Source of the DNA: Eubacterium sp. CAG:248
GTDB taxonomy: Bacteria; Bacillota; Clostridia; Lachnospirales; Lachnospiraceae
Direction: 5' to 3'
Assembly (NCBI GenBank): GCA_000436475.1
Contig: FR886149.1
Span: 1-34,270 of the forward strand
Length of the DNA: 34,270 bases
Below are positions 8,443 to 17,121 of this stretch, in pieces. The notes under the pieces were generated by a model. That model saw only the letters and a program-made list of their open reading frames with translations. It was not told the origin of the DNA and searched no databases. The translations under genes and the position numbers were made by a program. The number at the start of each line of letters is the position of its first letter. The first letter of the stretch is position 1.

Positions 8443-9921
8443 TTACGCAAACAATTCTCTTACCATATCCGCATCATATGTAACGCTTTTTACATGTTCT
8501 ACTTCAATCAGATAAAGTGCATGTGCTGCAAGATGTTCTGCAGCCTGCTCAAGGTCACGGATACCTGTTGTATCTTTGAATATATCAAGTACTGCATCAA
8601 GTCCCTCTTCTGTTATCATACATTCATCCTTTAAAAGACCTATCTTTTTAAGGACCTTAGGAAGTGAGAATCTGTTAAATATAGTCTTCTTTTCCTCTCT
8701 TGTATAATCCGGAATATCTATTATTGCGAACCTTGAAAGTAAAGGTGCACTTATCTGTTCCTTATAGTTGGCTGTTGCTATAGGATATACGCCTGATGTA
8801 GGAATCAGACATTCCATATAGTTATCAGTAAAACCAAGATTATCAAGCAGCGTAAGCAGTACATCCGCTGGATTCGCATTGCCATTACTTGAGGTTGCCT
8901 TATCAAGCTCATTGATAATAAATACAAGATTGGATTCACCAGCGTTGCTATATGCTTCCATGATAATACCAGGCTTTGCGTTTGAATAGATTCTTGATGA
9001 ACCTGTGAGCTGTTCTGCATCATTAATAGAACTCATATCAAGTGTTGTCCATGGCATCTTAAGAATCTTTGCAACAAGATATGCTATCTGTGACTTTCCT
9101 GTACCAGCTGGTCCTACAAGAAGTATTCCATATGAAGGAAGTGTATGTGTACGGTTAATCTGTATAACTGTTTCTATAATACGCTGCTTAACCGACTCCA
9201 TTCCAAAAAGCTCCTCATCCAGGATTCTTCTTGCCTCAACAGGATCTATTGATTCAAAGTAGTTGCTCTTCCACTTAATGTTAAGCATGATAGAAAGTGC
9301 TCTCTGGGCATGCCTCTTTTCCTCTGGTGTTACCTCACTTGAACGTGCCACTGCAAGGTTACGTCTTGCCCACAGCCTTATGTTTTCAGGAAGTGTCATA
9401 CCAGCACAGTTAAGAAAATCTGAGATACTTGTTATACTTGTAAGCTTCATACTGTCACCCGACTCATCAAGATCCTCGTCAGTATTTTCAGCTACTATAC
9501 TGCTTTCAAGCAGTCTTTCTATCATATACTGAAGAAAGCCATCCTCTGATGAGAGCTTCTGACTGTTGTTGAATGCTATTTCCTGGATGCGGTATACCGC
9601 ATATCCTTCTTCTGTATTCTCACCTGTAAGTTTAACCTTTATACGGTTCTCACCAAGCCATTTGATAAGTGCCGTAAAACGTGCATCGACCCTGAGTATA
9701 TTGCTTAATATATTCGCATCCTCCATCTGGAATTCAAATGCTGTTTTTTTATAAGGGTTGGCAAACATTCCTACTGAGTTGTTCTCCCACTTACGTTGTT
9801 CATTATCAAGAACTAATATAGGATGTTCTTTAGTTGCTTTATTATTATCTGAATTAAATGTTGTGTATGTACATTCAAATGTTGATGAATTAGATGCATT
9901 CTTAAAATCAAATACTGGCAT
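8443..9921 (-). CDS. Lon-like AAA+ ATPase without protease domain
   Basis: A 492-residue cytoplasmic ATPase whose C-terminal half (about 235-490) follows the Lon AAA+ module. It has the DEELFGMESVKQRI lead-in, Walker A GPAGTGKS (270-277), a Walker B region VFIINELDK (333-341), a Lon-type segment LLDNLGFTDNYMECLIP, sensor 1 IATAN (381-385), arginine-finger region PLLSRF (393-398) and sensor 2 GIRDLEQ. The serine-lysine protease domain that should follow is absent; the protein ends a few residues after the helical domain. Walker B has Asn (337) where Asp is usual, with the catalytic Glu 338 kept. The first 230 residues match no family I know and are not the usual Lon substrate domain. The ATG follows AGGAG after about 9 nt. 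Likely a remodelling or disassembly ATPase; partner unknown. Confidence 0.75.
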   Translation of the reverse strand: MPVFDFKNASNSSTFECTYTTFNSDNNKATKEHPILVLDNEQRKWENNSVGMFANPYKKTAFEFQMEDANILSNILRVDARFTALIKWLGENRIKVKLTGENTEEGYAVYRIQEIAFNNSQKLSSEDGFLQYMIERLLESSIVAENTDEDLDESGDSMKLTSITSISDFLNCAGMTLPENIRLWARRNLAVARSSEVTPEEKRHAQRALSIMLNIKWKSNYFESIDPVEARRILDEELFGMESVKQRIIETVIQINRTHTLPSYGILLVGPAGTGKSQIAYLVAKILKMPWTTLDMSSINDAEQLTGSSRIYSNAKPGIIMEAYSNAGESNLVFIINELDKATSSNGNANPADVLLTLLDNLGFTDNYMECLIPTSGVYPIATANYKEQISAPLLSRFAIIDIPDYTREEKKTIFNRFSLPKVLKKIGLLKDECMITEEGLDAVLDIFKDTTGIRDLEQAAEHLAAHALYLIEVEHVKSVTYDADMVRELFA

Positions 9922-9943
9922 AATGTATACTCCTGTCTTTTTT

Positions 9944-9949
9944 ATTATA
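9944..9949 (-). promoter_or_regulatory. Possible -10 element of the AAA+/amidase unit
   Basis: TATAAT read leftward, 23 nt before the ATPase start codon. No good -35 stands 16-18 bp upstream, so the site is tentative. No better promoter is visible in the 150-bp gap to galM. Confidence 0.25.
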
Positions 9950-9992
9950 GTACTGTTAATACTTTCATAAAACTCTTATCTATATGCATATA

Positions 9993-10034
9993 CGCATGCA
10001 AAAGCAGCGATTTATAACCAAAACCACTGCTTCA
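9993..10034 (-). terminator. Possible terminator after galM
   Basis: Read leftward, AAGCAGTG pairs with CGCTGCTT (one G-T pair) around a loop of about 15 nt and is followed by TTTTGC. The T-run is short, so termination may be partial. It lies about 40 nt after the galM stop codon. Confidence 0.35.
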
Positions 10035-10070
10035 TCATATAATAACACATTTTTTAACAGGTGAACACCT

Positions 10071-11138
10071 TTACCTGAATATATATCTTATCCTTTTATC
10101 AAACTTCTCTCCTGCCCTGCACACTGGACTTACGAAGTTGCTGTGATTGATAGCATCCGGATAATACTGCGGCTCAAAGCATACACCATCACGCTCTGAA
10201 TATATGTGTCCATTCTTTCCTGCAACATTTCTTTTCTTATTGCTTATAAAATTACCTGTATACATCTGCATGCCTGGATAATCTGTCTCAATACTCATCT
10301 GTATGCCTGATATATCACCCGTAACGTCTACGATTCTATGAAGGCTGCCCGACTCATCAGTTATCCAGTTATGATCATAACCATTTGCATTGTTTAACTG
10401 GTCATAATCTGCATCTATATCCTTTCCTATGGTCTTTCCATGTCTGAAATCCATAGGTGTGTCTGCTACATCACATATCTTTCCCGTCGGTATGGCATCT
10501 GTGCCAGCCGGTGTAAATCTGTCTGCATATATAACAAGCTTATGATCATATATTTTTCCACTACCCTCACCATTTAAGTTAAAGTAGCTGTGGTTAGTCA
10601 TATTAATAATGGTATCTTTATCCGGAACACCTTCATATTCAATCTCAAACTCATTATCAGACAGAAACCTGTATGTAATATACACTATAAGATTACCCGG
10701 AAATCCCTGGTCACCATCCCTGCTGTTAAGCACAAATGTCACACTGTCATCATCTGAATCTGCATACTTCCACTTTCTGCGGCAGTATGCAGAAAAACCA
10801 CTATGTATTGTATTCTCACCATCATTACATTCAAGCTGATACTCTTTGTTGTTTATGATAAAATATCCTTTAGCTATTCTGTTAACACATCTTCCGATAT
10901 TACATCCCATATTATTGTCGGAATCATTCTCATATCCGTATACACTATCATATCCAAGAACAATATCGCGCCACTCTCCGGCTTTATCTTTAACACACAG
11001 ACTTACAAGTGTTGTACCATAATCTATTATGCCAAGCTTTATTGCTTCTGTTTCAAGCTTATACATAGTTATCTCTTCACCTTGTGTTGTCTTTCCAAAT
11101 GTTCTTATAGACATATTCATACTATCATCATCCCCCAT
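10071..11138 (-). CDS. galM: Aldose 1-epimerase (galactose mutarotase)
   Basis: Interconverts alpha and beta anomers of hexoses such as galactose in the cytoplasm. The 355 residues span the whole beta-sandwich family. Visible marks are GENTIHSGF, NMTNHSYFNLNGEG (catalytic His region), GYDHNWI and VCFEPQYYPDAIN with the catalytic-base Glu. The start is ambiguous: ATG 11138 has AGGA 5 nt upstream, while in-frame ATG 11120 has GGGGGA about 9 nt upstream. The latter would shorten the protein by six residues (MGDDDS). It starts 44 nt after upp on the same strand and may be read with uraA-upp, though the functions are unrelated. Confidence 0.9.
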   Translation of the reverse strand: MGDDDSMNMSIRTFGKTTQGEEITMYKLETEAIKLGIIDYGTTLVSLCVKDKAGEWRDIVLGYDSVYGYENDSDNNMGCNIGRCVNRIAKGYFIINNKEYQLECNDGENTIHSGFSAYCRRKWKYADSDDDSVTFVLNSRDGDQGFPGNLIVYITYRFLSDNEFEIEYEGVPDKDTIINMTNHSYFNLNGEGSGKIYDHKLVIYADRFTPAGTDAIPTGKICDVADTPMDFRHGKTIGKDIDADYDQLNNANGYDHNWITDESGSLHRIVDVTGDISGIQMSIETDYPGMQMYTGNFISNKKRNVAGKNGHIYSERDGVCFEPQYYPDAINHSNFVSPVCRAGEKFDKRIRYIFR

Positions 11139-11182
11139 ACATCCTGAAATACTATATATTATTTCATAAAAGGTCAGATAAT

Positions 11183-11827
11183 CTACTTAGTTCCAAATAT
11201 TCTATCTCCTGCATCACCTAGTCCAGGGCAGATATATCCGTTTTCGTTAAGCCTCTTATCAAGCTGTCCTACATATATCTGTACATCCGGATGAGCCTTA
11301 TGAAGTCTTTCAAGTCCTTCCTCAGCAGCCAGAATACACATAAACTTAATCTTCTTACCACCATGCTTCTTTATCTGGTTGATAGCATCTATGGCTGAAC
11401 CTCCTGTTGCAAGCATAGGATCTGTTACGATTATAAGTCTTTCTTCGATTGGCTTAGGAAGCTTACAGTAATATTCATGTGGCTCAAGTGTTTCTTCATC
11501 TCTGTACATGCCTATATGTCCAACCTTTGCTGTTGGAACAAGAGCAAGTATACCTGAAACCATGCCAAGTCCTGCCCTTAATATTGGCACAACAGCAAGC
11601 TTTCTTCCTGCTATCATAGGTGTCATACACTTTTCAATAGGTGTTTCAACCTCTACATCACAAAGTATAAGATCGCCCATGGCTTCAAACCCCTCAAGCA
11701 TAGCTATTTCTTCTACTAACTTTCTGAACTCATTAGTACCTGTATTCTTATCACGAAGAAGTGATATCTTATGCTTGATTAATGGGTGTTCAAATATTGT
11801 AATATTTTTTTCCTCTTTAAAATTCAT
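11183..11827 (-). CDS. upp: Uracil phosphoribosyltransferase
   Basis: Converts uracil and PRPP to UMP in pyrimidine salvage. The 214 residues match the usual length of about 210. The PRPP-binding motif VTDPMLATGGSA is complete, and the C-terminal uracil-binding segment (NENGYICPGLGDAGDRIFGT) is intact. The ATG follows AAAAGGAG after 7 nt. It lies 85 nt after the uracil permease on the same strand, a natural pair that imports uracil and traps it as UMP. No PyrR site or attenuator could be recognised. Confidence 0.97.
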   Translation of the reverse strand: MNFKEEKNITIFEHPLIKHKISLLRDKNTGTNEFRKLVEEIAMLEGFEAMGDLILCDVEVETPIEKCMTPMIAGRKLAVVPILRAGLGMVSGILALVPTAKVGHIGMYRDEETLEPHEYYCKLPKPIEERLIIVTDPMLATGGSAIDAINQIKKHGGKKIKFMCILAAEEGLERLHKAHPDVQIYVGQLDKRLNENGYICPGLGDAGDRIFGTK

Positions 11828-11882
11828 AGTAATCTCCTTTTCTTTTAAATGTTATTTTTATCATATTTCGTATTTTCTTTTT

Positions 11883-11930
11883 ACTTATGATTTATATTAC
11901 CTGTCATCTATATTACTTATCATCTGTATT
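11883..11930. repeat. Three 16-bp tandem repeats at the uraA 3' end
   Basis: Three adjacent 16-bp units on the plus strand: 11883-11898 (acttatgatttatatt), 11899-11914 (acctgtcatctatatt) and 11915-11930 (acttatcatctgtatt). Each differs from its neighbour by two to four bases. The last unit codes the C-terminal Asn-Thr-Asp-Asp-Lys region of the permease; the other two are in the gap to upp. Confidence 0.7.
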
Positions 11931-13316
11931 GCTTACATATACCCCACGGCTCTGGTCACCTTCTGGATTAACACCAAAGTTATAATCATTGCCTGGTAAT
12001 ACTGCGTTAAGAACTATACCTGCTATTGCAGCTATGGCAAGTGCTGTAAGTGTGATATGTGTTCCTGCTATTGTGAATGTAAGACCATTAGAGAAACCAA
12101 GTCCACATACGAATATAACGCCCGCTATTATAAGATTACGCGACTTTGTAAGGTCTACCTTGTTCTCTACAACATTTCTTACACCGATAGCTGATATCAT
12201 ACCATAAAGCATAAATGAAACACCGCCTATAATAGCTGCCGGCATAGTTGATATAACTGCTGAAAACTTAGGTATGAAAGACAGCACAATCGCAAGCCCT
12301 GCCGCTATTCTTATGACTCTTGGATCATATACCTTTGAAAGCTCAAGTACACCTGTGTTTTCTCCATATGTTGTATTAGCAGGTCCACCTACTAAACCTG
12401 CAAATGCAGTAGCAAGTCCGTCACCCATAAGTGTACGGTGAAGTCCTGGATCGGCAATAAAGTTTTGCTCTACAGTTGCTGATATAGCTGACATATCTCC
12501 GACATGCTCCATCATAGTTGCTATAGCTATAGGTGCCATAACAAGTATTGATGTTATATCAAACTTGCATAACTGGAACTGTGGAATACCAATCCAGCTT
12601 GAAGATGATATAGAGGCAAAGTTAAGTATAGCTGAGCCATCCGGATTAGTAACTCCAAATGCATTGAGTATAAGTGCAAATACGTAAGATATTACTACAC
12701 CCATAAGAATAGGTATAATCTTAAACATGCCTTTTCCCCATATGTTAAACACGATAATAACTGCCAGTGCAACTATGGCAAGAAGCCAGTTAGTTGATGC
12801 GTTTGATATGGCTGATGAGGCAAGTGAAAGTCCTATACATATGATGATTGGACCTGTTACTACCGGTGGAAGGAATCTCATAACCCTGTTAACACCTACA
12901 AGCTTGAATATAAGTGCTGCCACAAGATACAACACACCTGCAACGACTATGCCTCCACATGCATATGCTGCCTTTTCGTTGGCACCCATACCTGCATACA
13001 TTCCACTGTTTAAGTTGGCTACTGTATAGAAGCCACCTAAAAATGCAAAAGATGAGCCAAGAAATGCTGGCACCTTAAGCTTTGAACACACATGGAATAT
13101 AAGTGTTCCTACCCCTGCACAAAACAGTGTGACAGAGACAGTGAGTCCCCTTGTTAATGGTTCGTTACATGCTGTCTGAAAGTAACCTGCTACAAGGATA
13201 GGCACAAGAATAGTTGCACCAAACATTGCAAACATATGCTGTATACCAAGTATAAGCATCTTAGGAATACCTAACTTTCGTGCATCACGAACAATAGTCT
13301 GATTGTTTTCGTTCAT
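11913..13316 (-). CDS. uraA: Uracil/xanthine permease, NCS2 family
   Basis: Membrane symporter for a nucleobase, most likely uracil given the neighbouring upp. The 467 residues are hydrophobic throughout, with about 12-14 membrane segments. The NCS2 signature appears in GLVGGPANTTYGENTGVL (about residues 310-327), and the start of helix 1 (ILGIQHMFAMFGATILVP) is typical of UraA. The ATG follows AAAGGAG at about 8 nt. The very C-terminus (NTDDK) lies in a 16-bp tandem repeat. A TATAAT read leftward at 13377-13372 could be its -10, without a clear -35. Confidence 0.93.
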   Translation of the reverse strand: MNENNQTIVRDARKLGIPKMLILGIQHMFAMFGATILVPILVAGYFQTACNEPLTRGLTVSVTLFCAGVGTLIFHVCSKLKVPAFLGSSFAFLGGFYTVANLNSGMYAGMGANEKAAYACGGIVVAGVLYLVAALIFKLVGVNRVMRFLPPVVTGPIIICIGLSLASSAISNASTNWLLAIVALAVIIVFNIWGKGMFKIIPILMGVVISYVFALILNAFGVTNPDGSAILNFASISSSSWIGIPQFQLCKFDITSILVMAPIAIATMMEHVGDMSAISATVEQNFIADPGLHRTLMGDGLATAFAGLVGGPANTTYGENTGVLELSKVYDPRVIRIAAGLAIVLSFIPKFSAVISTMPAAIIGGVSFMLYGMISAIGVRNVVENKVDLTKSRNLIIAGVIFVCGLGFSNGLTFTIAGTHITLTALAIAAIAGIVLNAVLPGNDYNFGVNPEGDQSRGVYVSNTDDK

Positions 13317-13530
13317 TTGTTTACTCCTTTGTTACGTAATCTCATTTTAATCTTTTAACGCTTACATCATTATTATAATAACATATAGCCTGCTAACTTA
13401 AAAGTTGTGTCTTGATTTTTCTTTTGCCATTTTTTTCTTATACTTTCTTTATTTTATTATGTAAATATGATAAAATATATTGGATTTTTTTAACAGCAAT
13501 AAATATATTATAAAGAAATGGGGTTTTATT

Positions 13531-15198
13531 ATGGCTAAACCATCACCATCCAGAAGTGATTTAAAATATTTGTTTAAACCAACTGTAAGCCTTTCAAAAG
13601 CTGAACGGAAAAAAAAGAAGCGGGGATTTGCTCTTGCTGCTGGACTTCTGCTGGCTTTAGTACAACTTGTCCTTACAGTACTCTTCCAGATTACAATATT
13701 CAGGCTTGACATGCTTCCTGCCAAATATCTTATTGTACTGAATATTATTCTCATACTTGTCTTTTTATATGATTTGACATCACAGTTTTCAAGATCTCAC
13801 ATTCTTGGTAAACTTATATCAATATTGCTTTCAGTTCTGATGCTTTTTTCATACCTCTTCACATCAAAGTTTGATTCGGTATTATCTAAGTTTGGCAACG
13901 CTGACACCACTGTTGATATTGTCGATGTATGTGTGCTTGCAAGCGACAAAGCAGCCAGTCTGTCAGATACTGTGAACTATAAGTATGCTTATAACTCAGT
14001 TGCAGCAAGTGAGAATGTACCAGCTGCCATAGACAGCATCAAGTCAGAAACTGGACACACCTTAGACATTACACAATACAACACATGGAATGAACTTATA
14101 GATGCTTTTTATGCTGGAAAAAAGGTCCAGGCTATAGTTATTAATCATTCGATGATCAACATGATTTCACAGGATTATGAAAACTTTGAAAAGGACATTA
14201 AGATTATTAAAACATACCGTTACGAAAAAGAGGTTGAACTTGATACCGCCAATATCAACGTTAAAAAGGATCCTTTTATCATATATGTATCAGGTATATC
14301 AAGTGATGATGGTGCTGATACCAAGCTTTTAGACAACGCACTTAGTGATGTTAACATACTTGCAGTGATCAACCCTGAAAGCAAGCAGGTATTACTCGTT
14401 ACTACTCCAAGGGATTCTTATATACAGATATCCAACAACAAGGGTGTTACCGGATATGATAAGCTGACACATGCCGGCAATTATGGTGTACACCGGTCTA
14501 TGGAAGCACTTGAGAAGCTATATGGAATTGATATTGACTATTATGTAAAGATTAACTTCCTTGGAAGTAAATCTATCGTTGATGCACTAGGGGGAATAAC
14601 TATTGATTCCGAAGTAGAATTCACTAACGGACATGATGCCGCTCCTGTTGCATACCACTTTGTCAAAGGTGAGAATGAATGTGATGGCGATATGACTATA
14701 GCATTTGCAAGAGAACGATATGCCTTCCTTGCTGGTGACTTCCAGCGAGGCCGTAACCAGATGGCTGTTATCAAAGGAATTATACAAAAAGCTACATCAC
14801 CAGCAATACTTACAAAATATTCTGCTGTTATGGATGCTGTAAGTGACCTTTTCCTTACCAACATTCCTAACAAGGCCATAACAGACCTTGTCAAAATGCA
14901 GCTGGGAAATAACACTCCATGGAACATACAGTCTTACGGAATAAACGGTGATACAGATGAATACAGACATCTTGAGGTTGTTGGTGCATACAACGCATCC
15001 ATAGTTCTTCCTTATGCAGATGATATTAAAAATGCATCAGCCATGATAAACAAGGTCCTTGCAGGAGACATATTTGACGTAGAAGAATATGTAAACGAAC
15101 ATGAATCTTCTACAGAAACACTTGATCCATATCCTAATGGTTCATCTAAAAACAGTTCTTCTGCTAAGACTTCAACATCCACAAAAAAGACACAATAA
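13531..15198 (+). CDS. LytR-CpsA-Psr (LCP) family protein
   Basis: Membrane-anchored enzyme of the LCP family, which transfers lipid-linked polymers (teichoic acid, capsule or other glycans) to peptidoglycan on the outer face. The 555-residue product has a basic N-terminus (KKKKR) and three membrane segments near residues 32-57, 63-83 and 91-109. An extracellular domain of about 110 residues follows, then the LCP domain (about 250-430) with TTPRDSYI, KLTHAGNYGVHRSMEALEKLYGIDIDYYVKIN (partial list: the T-H-A, D-Y-Y motifs), DALGGI and ARERYAFLAGDFQRGRNQ. The tail is Ser/Thr-rich. ATG 13531 is chosen because GGGG (13520-13523) lies 7 nt upstream; a TTG 51 nt earlier has no site. It is monocistronic and divergent from uraA. 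Confidence 0.9.
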   Translation: MAKPSPSRSDLKYLFKPTVSLSKAERKKKKRGFALAAGLLLALVQLVLTVLFQITIFRLDMLPAKYLIVLNIILILVFLYDLTSQFSRSHILGKLISILLSVLMLFSYLFTSKFDSVLSKFGNADTTVDIVDVCVLASDKAASLSDTVNYKYAYNSVAASENVPAAIDSIKSETGHTLDITQYNTWNELIDAFYAGKKVQAIVINHSMINMISQDYENFEKDIKIIKTYRYEKEVELDTANINVKKDPFIIYVSGISSDDGADTKLLDNALSDVNILAVINPESKQVLLVTTPRDSYIQISNNKGVTGYDKLTHAGNYGVHRSMEALEKLYGIDIDYYVKINFLGSKSIVDALGGITIDSEVEFTNGHDAAPVAYHFVKGENECDGDMTIAFARERYAFLAGDFQRGRNQMAVIKGIIQKATSPAILTKYSAVMDAVSDLFLTNIPNKAITDLVKMQLGNNTPWNIQSYGINGDTDEYRHLEVVGAYNASIVLPYADDIKNASAMINKVLAGDIFDVEEYVNEHESSTETLDPYPNGSSKNSSSAKTSTSTKKTQ

Positions 15199-15211
15199 CA
15201 GATATATAAAA

Positions 15212-15275
15212 ACGGATATCATATGTTAAACATCAGTGCCAACTTATGCTTAACATACGATATCCGTAATTTTAT
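15212..15275. terminator. Two-way terminator between LCP and PilZ genes
   Basis: ACGGATATC-ATATGTTAA (15212-15229) pairs with TTAACATA-CGATATCCGT (15250-15268) and is followed by ATTTTATTT. It lies between convergent genes. On the minus strand the hairpin comes right after the PilZ stop codon. Confidence 0.75.
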
Positions 15276-15634
15276 TTATTCTTTTCTGCTTCATCAACTA
15301 TCTGATATACATTTATTTTGAATCTGTCCTCTGGACTTACACCTACAAACCTACAGCCATAGGTGGTATATTTGTCCTGTTCGTTTCCTTTCCTTACTAT
15401 CTCTATGACAGTAGCTATTGATTCTTTATTAGCCAGAGTTATGATTGTATCATAATATGAATTCAGCTTAAATTCATGCTCAGACTTAAATGCAATACCA
15501 TCCTGCGAAATATCTATCACATGAACCTCAACAGATTCTGGAGAAAACCCTGATACAAAGTTATCCCCAAGCTGTCTGATTGATATCTCCACACTTATAT
15601 CGGTTCTTCTTGACTTTCTTTTTTCAATAGTCAT
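15272..15634 (-). CDS. PilZ domain protein (c-di-GMP receptor)
   Basis: A 120-residue single-domain PilZ protein. The two binding motifs are present: RKSRR at residues 6-10 (RxxxR) and DISQDGI (D/NxSxxG) about 35 residues later, with the expected beta-barrel (YGCRFVGV) after it. It should bind c-di-GMP and pass the signal to a partner, as there is no effector domain. The ATG follows AGGAGG after 8 nt. It lies 131 nt after the last gene of the SipW/TasA-like locus on the same strand with no evident terminator between, so it may be read from that transcript or from its own AT-rich upstream region. It is the only c-di-GMP receptor next to the locus. Confidence 0.88.
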   Translation of the reverse strand: MTIEKRKSRRTDISVEISIRQLGDNFVSGFSPESVEVHVIDISQDGIAFKSEHEFKLNSYYDTIITLANKESIATVIEIVRKGNEQDKYTTYGCRFVGVSPEDRFKINVYQIVDEAEKNK

Positions 15635-15765
15635 TCATATATCCTCCTCTTATGTAATGACTGCTTTCATAGCAATAAACCTTTTACCATAAATAATTGT
15701 AAATCAAATTATTTATAATTACAAGTATATTTATAAAAGATTCAACTTACAAAATCTTTACTCTG

Positions 15766-16473
15766 TTATACAAGATAAGGAAGCTGGGCTTTTGCTATGC
15801 CTTCTGCTAACACTCTTAACTCAAAATGTGTATTTTCTGGAAGTTCTCCATTATACGTTACCTCTTTTAACAGCATTTCTGATACCTCTCCTGGTTCTAA
15901 GGCTGATATATAATAATAATATCTGTCATTAATATCTCCTGATAAAGAATCTTTATATATCCATTTTGCCTCTGTTTCCTGTGATGATGCCTCAGCCACA
16001 ACTCCATCTGCTAATATATAATCAACCTTTCCTCTCATATCAAGTGGTACTGTCTGGCCAGCTATATTATCTTTCTTATTCTGCTCGTTATCATCATATA
16101 CAAGCACCGGAACAAACCTAACTCTCACAACTGTATCTGTAGTCGGATAATCCTGCGAGGTTATATTCTTTACAGCGACCTCTTTAGCCGCCGTTCTCAT
16201 ATTTTCACTTATGCGCTCATACACGTTAGAATTATTTTCCATGCTTTCATTATATGTCCCATCTTTACCTGTCCCTGAATCTTCTAATATCATTTCCTTA
16301 TTTTTATTTTTTTCAACAATTCCTATGTTGACACATGCTCCCTTAAAGACATTATCAACAGCTTTAGTCCTGGTTTTTAACGAAGCATAGGTTACTCCTG
16401 TGACTAGAAGCATAACAGCAGCAAGAAGTCCAGCTGATACTGTTATTTTCTTTACTATATTAATCCTTTTCAC
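15766..16473 (-). CDS. SipW-type secreted protein, TasA/camelysin-like (distal)
   Basis: A 235-residue exported protein. The signal (basic MKRINIVKK, hydrophobic core, then GVTYASLK near residue 26-33) is of the SipW-processed type seen in TasA and camelysin. After it come a stretch of charged residues, an acidic region and a beta-rich domain (VVRVRFVPVLVYDD, then DRYYYYISALEPGEVSEML). It lacks the K-(D/N)-P-x-V repeat motif of the three proximal paralogues, so it is the most divergent member. Its start codon overlaps the stop of the sipW-like gene by 4 nt (ATGA), which couples the substrate to its peptidase. Role inferred: a fibre subunit or accessory component. Confidence 0.75.
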   Translation of the reverse strand: MKRINIVKKITVSAGLLAAVMLLVTGVTYASLKTRTKAVDNVFKGACVNIGIVEKNKNKEMILEDSGTGKDGTYNESMENNSNVYERISENMRTAAKEVAVKNITSQDYPTTDTVVRVRFVPVLVYDDNEQNKKDNIAGQTVPLDMRGKVDYILADGVVAEASSQETEAKWIYKDSLSGDINDRYYYYISALEPGEVSEMLLKEVTYNGELPENTHFELRVLAEGIAKAQLPYLV

Positions 16474-17060
16474 ACCATATCCCCCTTTCTATACTGCAGC
16501 ACCTTTTTGCAATTCATCTTTTCCATTCTGTTATATAGTATTTCCAGAGCCATCATCACAATAAGCACCCCTATAACAACACATTTTCCATATAACGAAC
16601 TCATAAATGATGATACATACCCAAGCAGCGGAATATCAAACATCACTTTACCAACAACACTATCATATGTTACAAGACCACCATCATTTACTTCGTTAGC
16701 ATCGCCTTTAGTTATAAATCCTCCACGAATGCTGTCTTTTTCAACAACTCTGTGTGTAACAAGATTACTTTCACTAATGTGGAATGTTATGACATCTCCG
16801 GTATTAATAGAATCCACATCAACCTGTTTTACATACACAAGACTACCGACATGATATTCAGGCTCCATACTGGCTGATAAAACCCTGTAACTTTTAAAGC
16901 CAATAACTCCCGGAAGATACGTAATAAGCACTATTCCTGCTAACAATATAAACATAACATCAGCCACTGCCAGTAAGAATTTTCTGAGCCATCTTTTATT
17001 CTCACCATCCACATTACTATTCACATTACTATCTACATTACCATTCATATTAATATCCAT
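16470..17060 (-). CDS. sipW: Signal peptidase I of the SipW (ER) type
   Basis: Membrane signal peptidase that matures TasA-like proteins. The 196 residues hold an N-terminal membrane segment (about 30-52), the catalytic Ser in LSASMEPEYHVGSLVYVK (S64), His in VTHRVVEKDS (H103) in place of the Lys of ordinary type I peptidases, Asp in ITKGDANEVNDG (D120), and a C-terminal membrane segment. This Ser-His-Asp set defines the SipW/archaeal/ER class. AAGGA stands 7 nt before ATG. The N-terminus is unusual: residues 2-20 are a four-residue repeat (NGNV-DSNV-NSNV-DGEN) coded by 12-bp tandem repeats. The gene is inside the locus coding its likely substrates and overlaps the next gene by 4 nt. Confidence 0.92.
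   Translation of the reverse strand: MDINMNGNVDSNVNSNVDGENKRWLRKFLLAVADVMFILLAGIVLITYLPGVIGFKSYRVLSASMEPEYHVGSLVYVKQVDVDSINTGDVITFHISESNLVTHRVVEKDSIRGGFITKGDANEVNDGGLVTYDSVVGKVMFDIPLLGYVSSFMSSLYGKCVVIGVLIVMMALEILYNRMEKMNCKKVLQYRKGDMV
17011..17058. repeat. Four 12-bp in-frame repeats in the SipW N-terminus
   Basis: Plus-strand units acattactattc (17011-17022), acattactatct (17023-17034), acattaccattc (17035-17046) and atattaatatcc (17047-17058). Being 12 bp long, gain or loss of a unit adds or removes four residues without a frameshift. Confidence 0.7.
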
Positions 17061-17085
17061 CTTAATATCCTTACTACTGTTATCC

Positions 17086-17121
17086 CTCTATTATTACTAA
17101 TGTCATCTCTCTATTATTACT
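17086..17121. repeat. Short direct duplication across the fibro-slime stop codon
   Basis: The 13-bp ctctattattact occurs at 17086-17098 and 17109-17121, 23 bp apart, with similar flanks. The second copy contains the stop codon of the fibro-slime gene (TAA TAA on the minus strand); the first lies in the gap before sipW. Confidence 0.6.

Noticed and set aside
16507..16854. Rightward open frames inside the fibre locus and other long genes
   Set aside because: They lack ribosome sites and recognisable domains and lie opposite well-supported genes, so they were treated as shadows.
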